Assembly: GCF_024296925.1 (NCBI RefSeq)
Contig: NZ_CP101125.1
Coordinates: forward strand, 3,164,501-3,228,500
DNA from: Pseudomonas nunensis
Lineage (GTDB): Bacteria; Pseudomonadota; Gammaproteobacteria; Pseudomonadales; Pseudomonadaceae
Direction: 5' to 3'
Length of the DNA stretch: 64,000 bases
This document shows positions 17,257-25,123 of the stretch, one piece after another (the first letter of the stretch is position 1; each line of letters opens with the position of its first letter). A program made the translations under genes and the position numbers. A model generated the notes under the pieces. The model did no database searches. It had not been told where the DNA came from and worked only from the letters and a program-made list of their open reading frames with translations.

Positions 17257-18993
17257 ATGTCTGATAAGAAACCCACCCTGCGCTCCGCCCAATGGTTTGG
17301 CACGGCCGACAAGAACGGCTTCATGTACCGCAGCTGGATGAAGAATCAGGGCATCGCCGACCACCAGTTCCACGGCAAACCGATCATCGGTATCTGCAAC
17401 ACCTGGTCGGAACTGACCCCGTGCAATGCGCATTTCCGCCAGATTGCCGAGCACGTCAAACGCGGTGTGATCGAGGCCGGTGGCTTCCCGGTGGAATTCC
17501 CGGTGTTCTCCAATGGCGAATCGAACCTGCGCCCGACCGCCATGCTCACTCGCAACCTGGCGAGCATGGACGTTGAAGAAGCGATTCGCGGCAACCCGAT
17601 TGACGGCGTAGTGCTGCTGACCGGTTGCGACAAAACCACCCCGGCACTGTTGATGGGTGCGGCCAGTTGCGACGTGCCGGCGATCGTCGTCACCGGCGGG
17701 CCGATGCTCAACGGCAAGCACAAAGGCCAGGACATCGGCTCGGGCACCGTGGTCTGGCAGCTCAGCGAACAAGTGAAAGCAGGCACGATCACCATCGACG
17801 ATTTCCTCGCGGCCGAGGGCGGCATGTCCCGCTCGGCCGGCACCTGTAACACCATGGGCACCGCATCGACCATGGCCTGTATGGCTGAAGCACTGGGCAC
17901 GTCCCTGCCCCACAACGCGGCAATTCCGGCGGTGGATGCGCGGCGTTATGTGTTGGCGCACATGTCCGGCATGCGCGCAGTGGAGATGGTGCGCGAAGAC
18001 TTGCGGCTGTCGAAGATCCTGACCAAGGAAGCGTTTGAAAACGCCATCCGGGTCAACGCGGCGATTGGCGGTTCGACCAACGCAGTGATTCACTTGAAAG
18101 CCATTGCCGGGCGCATTGGTGTCGAGTTGGATCTGGATGATTGGACGCGCATCGGTCGCGGCATGCCGACCATCGTCGACCTGCAACCGTCCGGGCGTTT
18201 CCTGATGGAAGAGTTCTACTACGCCGGTGGTTTGCCGGCGGTGTTGCGTCGCCTCGGCGAAGCCAATCTGATTCCGCATCCGAACGCCTTGACCGTCAAC
18301 GGCAAGAGCCTCGGCGAGAACACCAAGGACGCGCCGATCTATGGCCAGGACGAAGTGATCCGCACCCTCGACAACCCGATCCGTGCCGATGGAGGCATCT
18401 GCGTGTTGCGCGGCAACCTCGCGCCACTCGGCGCCGTACTGAAACCGTCCGCCGCCAGTGCCGAACTGATGCAACACCGTGGCCGTGCGGTGGTGTTCGA
18501 GAACTTCGACATGTACAAGGCTCGGATCAACGACCCGGAACTGGACGTGGATGCGAACTCGATTCTGGTGATGAAAAACTGCGGGCCGAAGGGTTATCCG
18601 GGCATGGCTGAAGTCGGCAATATGGGTTTGCCAGCCAAGCTGCTGGCTCAGGGCGTGACTGACATGGTGCGGATTTCCGATGCGCGCATGAGCGGCACCG
18701 CGTACGGCACGGTGGTCTTGCACGTCGCGCCGGAAGCCGCAGCCGGCGGGCCTTTGGCGGTGGTGCAGGAAGGTGACTTCATTGAGCTTGATTGCGCCAG
18801 CGGGCGTCTGCACCTGGACATCCCCGACGTCGAACTGGCGGCGCGGATGGCTGACCTGGTACCACCGAAGCAACTGATCGTGGGCGGCTATCGTCAGCTG
18901 TACATTGACCATGTGCTGCAAGCGGATCAGGGCTGCGACTTTGACTTCCTGGTCGGCTGCCGCGGCTCCGAAGTACCGCGCCATTCTCACTAA
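17257..18993 (+). CDS. IlvD/Edd-family sugar-acid dehydratase (L-arabonate type)
   Basis: A 578-residue iron-sulfur dehydratase. The likely cluster cysteines are C56 (TPCN), C124 (GCDKTTPA) and C198 (GTCNTMG), the pattern of pentonate dehydratases carrying a [2Fe-2S] cluster. The opening GTADKNGFMYRSW and the length match L-arabonate dehydratase, which yields 2-keto-3-deoxy-L-arabonate. D-xylonate or hexonate activity cannot be excluded. AAGAGA lies seven nt before the ATG. The gene is divergent from the transporter operon and shares its regulatory region, so the four genes probably form one regulon. Confidence 0.85.
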   Translation: MSDKKPTLRSAQWFGTADKNGFMYRSWMKNQGIADHQFHGKPIIGICNTWSELTPCNAHFRQIAEHVKRGVIEAGGFPVEFPVFSNGESNLRPTAMLTRNLASMDVEEAIRGNPIDGVVLLTGCDKTTPALLMGAASCDVPAIVVTGGPMLNGKHKGQDIGSGTVVWQLSEQVKAGTITIDDFLAAEGGMSRSAGTCNTMGTASTMACMAEALGTSLPHNAAIPAVDARRYVLAHMSGMRAVEMVREDLRLSKILTKEAFENAIRVNAAIGGSTNAVIHLKAIAGRIGVELDLDDWTRIGRGMPTIVDLQPSGRFLMEEFYYAGGLPAVLRRLGEANLIPHPNALTVNGKSLGENTKDAPIYGQDEVIRTLDNPIRADGGICVLRGNLAPLGAVLKPSAASAELMQHRGRAVVFENFDMYKARINDPELDVDANSILVMKNCGPKGYPGMAEVGNMGLPAKLLAQGVTDMVRISDARMSGTAYGTVVLHVAPEAAAGGPLAVVQEGDFIELDCASGRLHLDIPDVELAARMADLVPPKQLIVGGYRQLYIDHVLQADQGCDFDFLVGCRGSEVPRHSH

Positions 18994-19006
18994 CCCCACC
19001 CATCCT

Positions 19007-19100
19007 CTGTAGGAGCGAAGCTTGCTCGCGAACGCGGTTCAACGTTCAACATCCACGTTGACTGACACACCGCCTTCGCGAGCAAGCTTCGCTCCTACAG
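19007..19100. repeat. REPIN variant, family A
   Basis: Arms CTGTAGGAGCGAAGCTTGC and the complement, a variant with GTAGGAGCGAAGC in place of GTGGGAGCGGGC. It lies between the dehydratase gene and its probable regulator and is the only full-length copy of this variant here. Confidence 0.85.
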
Positions 19101-19181
19101 TATTCCTCATCTGATTCAGGACTGTGTCCACGCCTGCTATCATGCGCCACACCCCCATCGCCCAGGATTGCTTCGTTCCCC

Positions 19182-19910
19182 ATGGATTACCGCAAACCCT
19201 CCGACCGCAAAAGCATGCATTCGCGCATCGTCCAGGAATTGGGCATGCAGATCGTCTCCGGACGCTTCAAGCCCGACGACAAACTGCCCGCCGAAGCCCT
19301 GTTGTGCGAAGAGTACGCGGTCAGTCGGCCGGTGCTGCGCGAAGCCACGCGCGTGCTGGTTGCCAAGGGCCTGGTGTATTCCCGGCCGCGGGTCGGCACG
19401 GTGGTCAAGGCGCGCAAGGAATGGCACATGCTCGACCCGGACGTGTTGCATTGGTTGATGCAAAGCAGTCCGCAGAATGAGTTCTTCGGCCTGCTGACCA
19501 GCGTGCGCAGCATCATCGAACCGGCCGCCGCCGCCCTCGCCGCGCAGTACGCCACCGACGCCGACATCGCCTCCATCGGCGAAGCCTACCAACGGATGGA
19601 AGCCGCGCCGACCCCGGAAGCGCTGTTGCAACCGGACCTGGACTTCCACAGCCGCATCGCCGATGCGACCCACAACGACTTGCTGGCCAACCTGTGCAAC
19701 ATGCTCGCGGTGGCGATTGCCGAGGCGTTGAAGCATTCCAACCAGCGACCGAACCTGCATGAACTCGCGCTGCCACGGCACAAGGCGATCCTCACCGCCA
19801 TCGAGAATCGCGATGCACTGGGCGCTCGGCATGCGACGCTGGTGCAACTGGATGATGCGCGCAGTGCGCTGAATGTCGTGCTCGGCGCAGATCCCACCAA
19901 CAACCACTAA
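19182..19910 (+). CDS. FadR-family (GntR superfamily) transcriptional regulator
   Basis: A 242-residue regulator. An N-terminal winged helix-turn-helix (about residues 10-75) includes PAEALLCEEYAVSRPVLREATRVL, and a C-terminal FCD effector domain carries the expected D..H...H metal-ligand residues (DLDFHSRI, HKAIL, RHATL). It probably senses a pentonate or keto-deoxy acid and represses the divergent promoters at 17150-17256, where two matching operators are visible (inference). The gene is 188 nt downstream of the dehydratase on the same strand, separated by a REPIN, so it may have its own promoter. Confidence 0.85.
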   Translation: MDYRKPSDRKSMHSRIVQELGMQIVSGRFKPDDKLPAEALLCEEYAVSRPVLREATRVLVAKGLVYSRPRVGTVVKARKEWHMLDPDVLHWLMQSSPQNEFFGLLTSVRSIIEPAAAALAAQYATDADIASIGEAYQRMEAAPTPEALLQPDLDFHSRIADATHNDLLANLCNMLAVAIAEALKHSNQRPNLHELALPRHKAILTAIENRDALGARHATLVQLDDARSALNVVLGADPTNNH

Positions 19911-19915
19911 ACCCC

Positions 19916-20005
19916 TGTGGGAGCGGGCTTGCTCGCGAAGGCGGTATGTCAGTCGGCAAAGATGTTGGCTGATAGTCCGCCTTCGCGAGCAAGCCCGCTC
20001 CCACA
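19916..20005. repeat. REPIN, family A (left of toxin gene)
   Basis: Arms TGTGGGAGCGGGCTTGCTCG and complement start five nt after the regulator's stop. The copy at 25019-25108 on the other side of the toxin gene is nearly the same in arms, length and orientation. Confidence 0.9.
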
Positions 20006-20027
20006 TTTGATCTGTGTGAACCACAAG

Positions 20028-20058
20028 AAAGCCGCCACCCTCAGGTCGCGGCTTTTTT
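20028..20058 (+). terminator. intrinsic terminator after the FadR-type gene
   Basis: Stem AAAGCCGC / GCGGCTTT around a 12-nt loop, followed by a T-run (CTTTTTTG). It would end transcription of the upstream genes before the toxin gene. Confidence 0.75.
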
Positions 20059-20174
20059 GTTTCTGCGCGCGCGCCATATCCCATTCAATCGACACCTGTG
20101 CGGTACCCGGGTACCGCACCCCTCGCTCGTCGACCCTTTATGTTCAAGGTCTCAACCATGCAAAGGACTGCATC

Positions 20175-23100
20175 ATGCCCACCGTTCCATCATCGATTGT
20201 CACAGCCGGGTCCACCGACATCATTGCCCGAACAATCAGCGCCCGATTCAGCACTCGCCCGACCCTGCGCTCGGTAACCGCCAGCCTGCTCAAGGAAGAC
20301 CTGCTGGAAAAATACCCGTCACTGGATTTTGACCCCTACCGAACCCGTCTTGCACAACCACTACCAGAGGGAGGCTGGCGTCTGACACTGCTGCTGGATG
20401 TTGTGCTCGCCTACCTGGCAAGCGGTAAACCACCGCTACTCAGCGAACAATATGGCCGCGCCTGTTTCCTCACCAACAAGGCGCCGACGCACCTGACCGT
20501 CGACAGCACCACCCGACGCGAACCGGGTATGCAGGTCATCGCCGACCTCGTCCGTGAGTTGCCGGCCCTTGTGTCCGTCGCGTATCAGCAAACAATGACT
20601 GATTACTGGAATGAGCCGATCGACGCGGGGGCCAGCTGCTGGCAATGGCTGGGGGATTTGCTGAACGGAGTGTTGAAAACGGCGGCGATACGGCATGTAC
20701 CGATCAACGCGCTGCACGCCGAGATCCTCACCGAACTGACCCGCCATCCCGACAAACAGGAACGCCTACAGGCACCTTGGGCAAAAGGCGTCATCCATGC
20801 CTACACGCTTGAAACGAGCCTGAACATCGATCAGCAATCAGTCAATCTGCAAAGTCCTGACATCCTGGTGGCCTGTGGTGAAACCCTGCTCCTGTGCAGC
20901 GTGACCGGCACTATCGAGGCGTTTCCTTCCATGGAAGCGTTCGGCCAAGCCTGGGCCGCGCGGTTTCAAACCGTCTTCATGGCCGAAACCATCATCTGGA
21001 AACGCTTTGAACCGGACGGCAATATCTTCGACACCCAGGCGGCCCTGCTGCTGAACCAGCAACTGGACGACCTGGCCGCGTTCAAGCTGCCCGCAGGCCT
21101 ACCGGTGGACGAACTGGAACAACGCTTCGCGGCGATCACCGATCTGGCGGCGCTGTTCGTCGCTTCGTCGCGCGTCCAGACCGCGAACCCGATGATCTTC
21201 CAGCACATCGAGTCAAACCTGCCCGAGTGGCTGCAAAGCGCCCGCCCCATTGATCGCATGGCTTATCGCAAGCATGTGCTGGAACACGCCAGCATCAAGC
21301 AACAAAACCTGGGCAGCACCTTCCACGCGGGCATCGATGACCTTCACAGCTTTGCCAAGAAAGCCTTGCACCAACAGATGCTGCTGGACCAGCCGCAAGC
21401 CCCCGGTTACAACCCTGACGAACTGGAACTGACCTTCCATGTGCCGGTCGGCGACCTCGGCAGTGGCTACATCGAGCCGGTGAGCATGTCGCTGACCGAG
21501 TTGGCGATCAAGAACCTGGCGGGCAAACCCAAAGGCCGGATGAGCGTGCGCCACACAGCAGGCCAACTGATCCAGGGCTGGACCACCGAGGCCTATCTAC
21601 TGGAGCTGGTGACCCGGGTCGACATCGGAAAACACTACCCCGAATACATTCGCACCGAATTGCTGGCCGACACGCCCGAATCGCGGGAACGCCAGCGACT
21701 GTTCAGCCTGGAACTGGCCGTCAGCTTGCCAATGCTTGCACTCGAACACTCGATCAAGGCCGAACAAGGTTTCACCCGTCAGGGTTACCGCTACGTCGCC
21801 GCGCTGATGCACAAGACCACCGCCGAGCGCTTCGTTGATGACCAGGAGATTGTCCTGCGGCCACTGGCGTTCCAGAGGAAAGCCGACGCCGAATGCGACG
21901 TGGCCGGCAACCTGTTTATCATCGAGCCGCGAGATTTGAAGGCCGATGGCCCGCACATTCTTTATCGGCCGATGTACGTACCGGCGCTGCTGCAATACCC
22001 GAACCGGCAAGCCTTGCTGAACGCCATCGCACAACCAGGTCCACTGCAGACCAGCGTGCTGACCTGGTTACCGGATCGCGCACGACCGATCTACGACAAC
22101 AACGGCTTCACCGAACCGCACATCGTGCATTTTCATCCCGGTGATGAATTTGCTTTTTTCGAAAAACCAAAGCCGGCGCTGCTGGTGGGCGACGAAGCCG
22201 CCACCGACTGGCTCACGGCGCTGCAACACGGTCAATTGCTGGCCCGGTTATTTGAAAACAATGCCAATGCGCTGGCGGAACAGGCTGATCGACAGTCGGT
22301 GTCTAACACCGAAAGTCGCTGGGCGATCATTCTCGAAGGCGGCTGGCTGTTGTTCAACAACCTGATTCTGCCAATGCTGCGCGGCCCGGCCATGCTGGTG
22401 GGCTGGATGCTGCAAATCACCCACAGCCTGACCCAGGACCTTCCCGCCCTCGACAGCGACGACGTCACCGCGCGCGAGCAGGCCTGGGTCGATGTGCTGT
22501 TGAACCTTGGGCTGGTACTGCTGCATGTGGCGCAAAACAGCGGCGCGGCTGACAGTCCCGCTCCTTCCCGCGAACCCCGTTTCGCCACGCTGCGTCGGCC
22601 GCCGAATCTCGCCAACGTTATTGCCGAAAGCGTCGTGACCCAGGCAGCGCCTGGATTGCCATCCGAACCACCGGGCGGCGGCCATACCCTGCTGGACTTC
22701 AACCTGTCATTGGCGCGGGATTCAGCCACCGCACGATTGATCGAACAACTGAAAACCGTGCGGGTGTCATGGCCGCAATCGCTACCGGAACCGATTGCCA
22801 TCGGCGTCTTCCAGGGCCTGTACCGCATCGACAACAAATGGCACGTCAGCCTCGCCGGCCTGCTGTTTCGCGTGCGAATCGTGCCGGGCTTCGGCGAAGT
22901 CTTCCTGGTTCCGCCGGAACACCCTGACCATCCGGGCATCAAGCTCAAATCCAATGGCCGGGGCAAATGGACACTGGATCAAGGCCTGCAACTGGTCGGC
23001 GGCGGCCCGAAAAAACGAATCGCAGACGCACGCAGAGCCAGACGTGATCGCATTCAGGAGTTGGCCCTGTGGCGCCAAGAGTTCTTTGCCCAACAGGAAC

Positions 23101-24959
23101 GGGTGCAAAAACGTATCGATATCTCGGAAAACCTGATGGACCTCAAAGACAACAACCCCGCCAGCACGGATCAAGAGCGCACGACGTTCATGGAACGTTA
23201 TGTTGCCGAACTCGAGAAGCAAACCGACGCTTACACAACGCTGCTCGACGGACTGAAGGAAACAAACGAGCTGACGGATTTCCCCTTGGATTACTCACTG
23301 ATTTGCACCGTACTGGGCAACATCATCAAGAATATTCGCAAAAGGATAGTCAAGGCCGACGACGCGCGAACCGCCGCCAACGCCAAGTACAACGAGTTCG
23401 CCAGCAATTTGCAGCAACTCTATGAAGCCCTGAGTATCGAGGGCGAACCGGTGGTGCAGCGATACTTCGACTTCATCCGCAAAACCTCCGAAATCAATGA
23501 AACCATGATCAGGTCCTATGAGGAGATCGACCGACGCATAGAGGAACTTCAACAGATCCCACTGCTGGGGGCCGAAACCTTGAAGGAACTGAACCAGGGT
23601 CGACCGAAAAATGAACTGACGGCCCTGAGGGTCAAGTCCTTCCAGTTGATCATCTTGCGGATCCTCAGCGTCAAGGCTTTGGGAACCCAGACCACCGAAG
23701 CCCTGGACACGGCCGTCGAACCGTTGTTGATGCTGTCCCGATCCCATGCCGAGTTACAGACAGACCACGTGTATGAACGCAGTGATCGCATCGCCGTGCT
23801 GGACAATCTGGTCAATCACTACAGCGCTGCACAGGATGCCTTGGGCAGTATCGGAATCTTCCGGGCCGATGAATTGGAGATGCCGGCCTTCAACCGTCTG
23901 CGGGTAATCATTCACCAATTGCACCTCGATGCCGAACAGCGCTTGGCGGATGAGATTCAGCAGCTCGCCCTGGAAAAAGAAAACAAGTCCGATACCTCCG
24001 GCCAGGTAACCGCAGCGCAAGCGAACGACGAGTCCGGCCAGGCAACCGCAGCGCAAACGGCCGGCACCTCCAAGGAGGCCGCTGCGGGCGAGACGAAGCC
24101 CATGCCCGACCCCGCTCCGAGCAGCCGGAAAAAAGTCATCAAAACGGCCAAAGGCACCTTGATCGGAGATCTACGCCCACGCATTGCCGATCAGGACGGC
24201 GACATCGTCGACATCAACGGCCCGCTGGATGACAAGCCGTTGCTCTCGTTCCATCAACACGACAATGACTGGGTGGAGATCGTCGAAGTCAGGGAGCCTG
24301 CGCCCAAACCCGCACTAACCCCCTACCCGCTGCTAAAGGGCGACGCCCGAAAGGCCTTGGCGCAGGTCGATGAACAAGTCCTCAAGATCGACGGCTACGC
24401 CAAAGGTGCGAGTTCGCCCAAGGAAATCCAAGAGCAACTGCAACGTGAAGCGCAAAAGCTCACCGGGTATGCCGACAAGCTGGAAAAACACAACAACGCC
24501 CCGGCGGACAACGAAAAAGACACCGCTCTGATTACTACGCTACGGGACAAGGCACACCTCCTCGAAAGAAAGGGAGGGGAACTGCGCACCCGCATGACAC
24601 TGGCTCGGACGCCGACCAGCGAAGGTGTGGAATACCTGTTGCAACACAATGTCATTCACGTCACCCCCATCGGCCGTCGGGTCCAGTTGAAAACCGGACG
24701 CCGGGATTTCATGCAGGAATACGCCCTGCTGAATACCCACAACAACCCCCTGTGGTACGCACACTTTCACTATGTCGGCTTGCTGGACGATAGAGCCACC
24801 TACACGACAGCTCATTTGAAAACCGTGGAACAACGATTTGAAAGTTACGAATCGATAATGGCCAACGCAAAAGATCCGAAACAGAAAATCGAGATCTATC
24901 GTGGCGCCATTAGCGAAACGCTGGCCCGAGAGCATTTCCTGCCATTGGAAACGAACTGA
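20175..24959 (+). CDS. large dermonecrotic-toxin-domain protein (DUF6543-like)
   Basis: A 1594-residue protein. Its N-terminus (SARFSTRPTLRSV, LLEKYPSLDFDP, LLLDVVLAYLASG) has the look of Pseudomonas proteins annotated as dermonecrotic toxin domain/DUF6543. No signal peptide is visible. A hydrophobic region near residues 720-775 (WLLFNNLILPMLRGPAML) could insert in membranes. Charged, likely coiled-coil segments follow from about residue 945. An Ala/Gln linker near residues 1275-1297 contains two copies of a 36-bp direct repeat (23997 and 24033). I chose the ATG at 20175 because longer frames cross a terminator and a REPIN. Toxicity to host cells or competitors is inferred from family naming only; no secretion or immunity gene is adjacent. 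Confidence 0.7.
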   Translation: MPTVPSSIVTAGSTDIIARTISARFSTRPTLRSVTASLLKEDLLEKYPSLDFDPYRTRLAQPLPEGGWRLTLLLDVVLAYLASGKPPLLSEQYGRACFLTNKAPTHLTVDSTTRREPGMQVIADLVRELPALVSVAYQQTMTDYWNEPIDAGASCWQWLGDLLNGVLKTAAIRHVPINALHAEILTELTRHPDKQERLQAPWAKGVIHAYTLETSLNIDQQSVNLQSPDILVACGETLLLCSVTGTIEAFPSMEAFGQAWAARFQTVFMAETIIWKRFEPDGNIFDTQAALLLNQQLDDLAAFKLPAGLPVDELEQRFAAITDLAALFVASSRVQTANPMIFQHIESNLPEWLQSARPIDRMAYRKHVLEHASIKQQNLGSTFHAGIDDLHSFAKKALHQQMLLDQPQAPGYNPDELELTFHVPVGDLGSGYIEPVSMSLTELAIKNLAGKPKGRMSVRHTAGQLIQGWTTEAYLLELVTRVDIGKHYPEYIRTELLADTPESRERQRLFSLELAVSLPMLALEHSIKAEQGFTRQGYRYVAALMHKTTAERFVDDQEIVLRPLAFQRKADAECDVAGNLFIIEPRDLKADGPHILYRPMYVPALLQYPNRQALLNAIAQPGPLQTSVLTWLPDRARPIYDNNGFTEPHIVHFHPGDEFAFFEKPKPALLVGDEAATDWLTALQHGQLLARLFENNANALAEQADRQSVSNTESRWAIILEGGWLLFNNLILPMLRGPAMLVGWMLQITHSLTQDLPALDSDDVTAREQAWVDVLLNLGLVLLHVAQNSGAADSPAPSREPRFATLRRPPNLANVIAESVVTQAAPGLPSEPPGGGHTLLDFNLSLARDSATARLIEQLKTVRVSWPQSLPEPIAIGVFQGLYRIDNKWHVSLAGLLFRVRIVPGFGEVFLVPPEHPDHPGIKLKSNGRGKWTLDQGLQLVGGGPKKRIADARRARRDRIQELALWRQEFFAQQERVQKRIDISENLMDLKDNNPASTDQERTTFMERYVAELEKQTDAYTTLLDGLKETNELTDFPLDYSLICTVLGNIIKNIRKRIVKADDARTAANAKYNEFASNLQQLYEALSIEGEPVVQRYFDFIRKTSEINETMIRSYEEIDRRIEELQQIPLLGAETLKELNQGRPKNELTALRVKSFQLIILRILSVKALGTQTTEALDTAVEPLLMLSRSHAELQTDHVYERSDRIAVLDNLVNHYSAAQDALGSIGIFRADELEMPAFNRLRVIIHQLHLDAEQRLADEIQQLALEKENKSDTSGQVTAAQANDESGQATAAQTAGTSKEAAAGETKPMPDPAPSSRKKVIKTAKGTLIGDLRPRIADQDGDIVDINGPLDDKPLLSFHQHDNDWVEIVEVREPAPKPALTPYPLLKGDARKALAQVDEQVLKIDGYAKGASSPKEIQEQLQREAQKLTGYADKLEKHNNAPADNEKDTALITTLRDKAHLLERKGGELRTRMTLARTPTSEGVEYLLQHNVIHVTPIGRRVQLKTGRRDFMQEYALLNTHNNPLWYAHFHYVGLLDDRATYTTAHLKTVEQRFESYESIMANAKDPKQKIEIYRGAISETLAREHFLPLETN
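23997..24068 (+). repeat. 36-bp tandem repeat inside the toxin gene
   Basis: Two in-frame units, each starting TCCGGCCAGG, encode SGQVTAAQANDE and SGQATAAQTAGT. This is a low-complexity linker that could vary in copy number between strains. Confidence 0.75.
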
Positions 24960-24971
24960 GCACGCATGAAA

Positions 24972-25000
24972 AAGCCGCAACCGAGGTTGCGGCTATTTAA
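24972..25000. terminator. bidirectional terminator between toxin and MMPL genes
   Basis: A ten-bp perfect stem AGCCGCAACC / GGTTGCGGCT with a two-nt loop. The T-run is good leftward (TTTTT) for the MMPL gene and weaker rightward for the toxin gene. Confidence 0.7.
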
Positions 25001-25018
25001 GCCCTGCTGAAGATCCCT

Positions 25019-25108
25019 TGTGGGAGCGGGCTTGCTCGCGAAGGCGGTTTATCATTCAACATCTCTGTTGGCTGACACTCCGCCTTCGCGAGCAAGCCCG
25101 CTCCCACA
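25019..25108. repeat. REPIN, family A (right of toxin gene)
   Basis: Arms TGTGGGAGCGGGCTTGCTCG and complement with a spacer ending TGTTGGCTGAC, similar to the copy at 19916. It lies 15 nt beyond the stop of the MMPL gene. Confidence 0.9.
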
Positions 25109-25123
25109 GGGGGGCTTTCAGTG

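Noticed and set aside
17173..18999. Long minus-strand open frame opposite the IlvD/Edd gene
   Set aside because: Shadow of a strongly conserved dehydratase; no start site or family resemblance.
19917..20174. Upstream extension of the large toxin gene
   Set aside because: The frame passes through a REPIN and an intrinsic terminator, so translation from there is implausible; the ATG at 20175 fits the family start.
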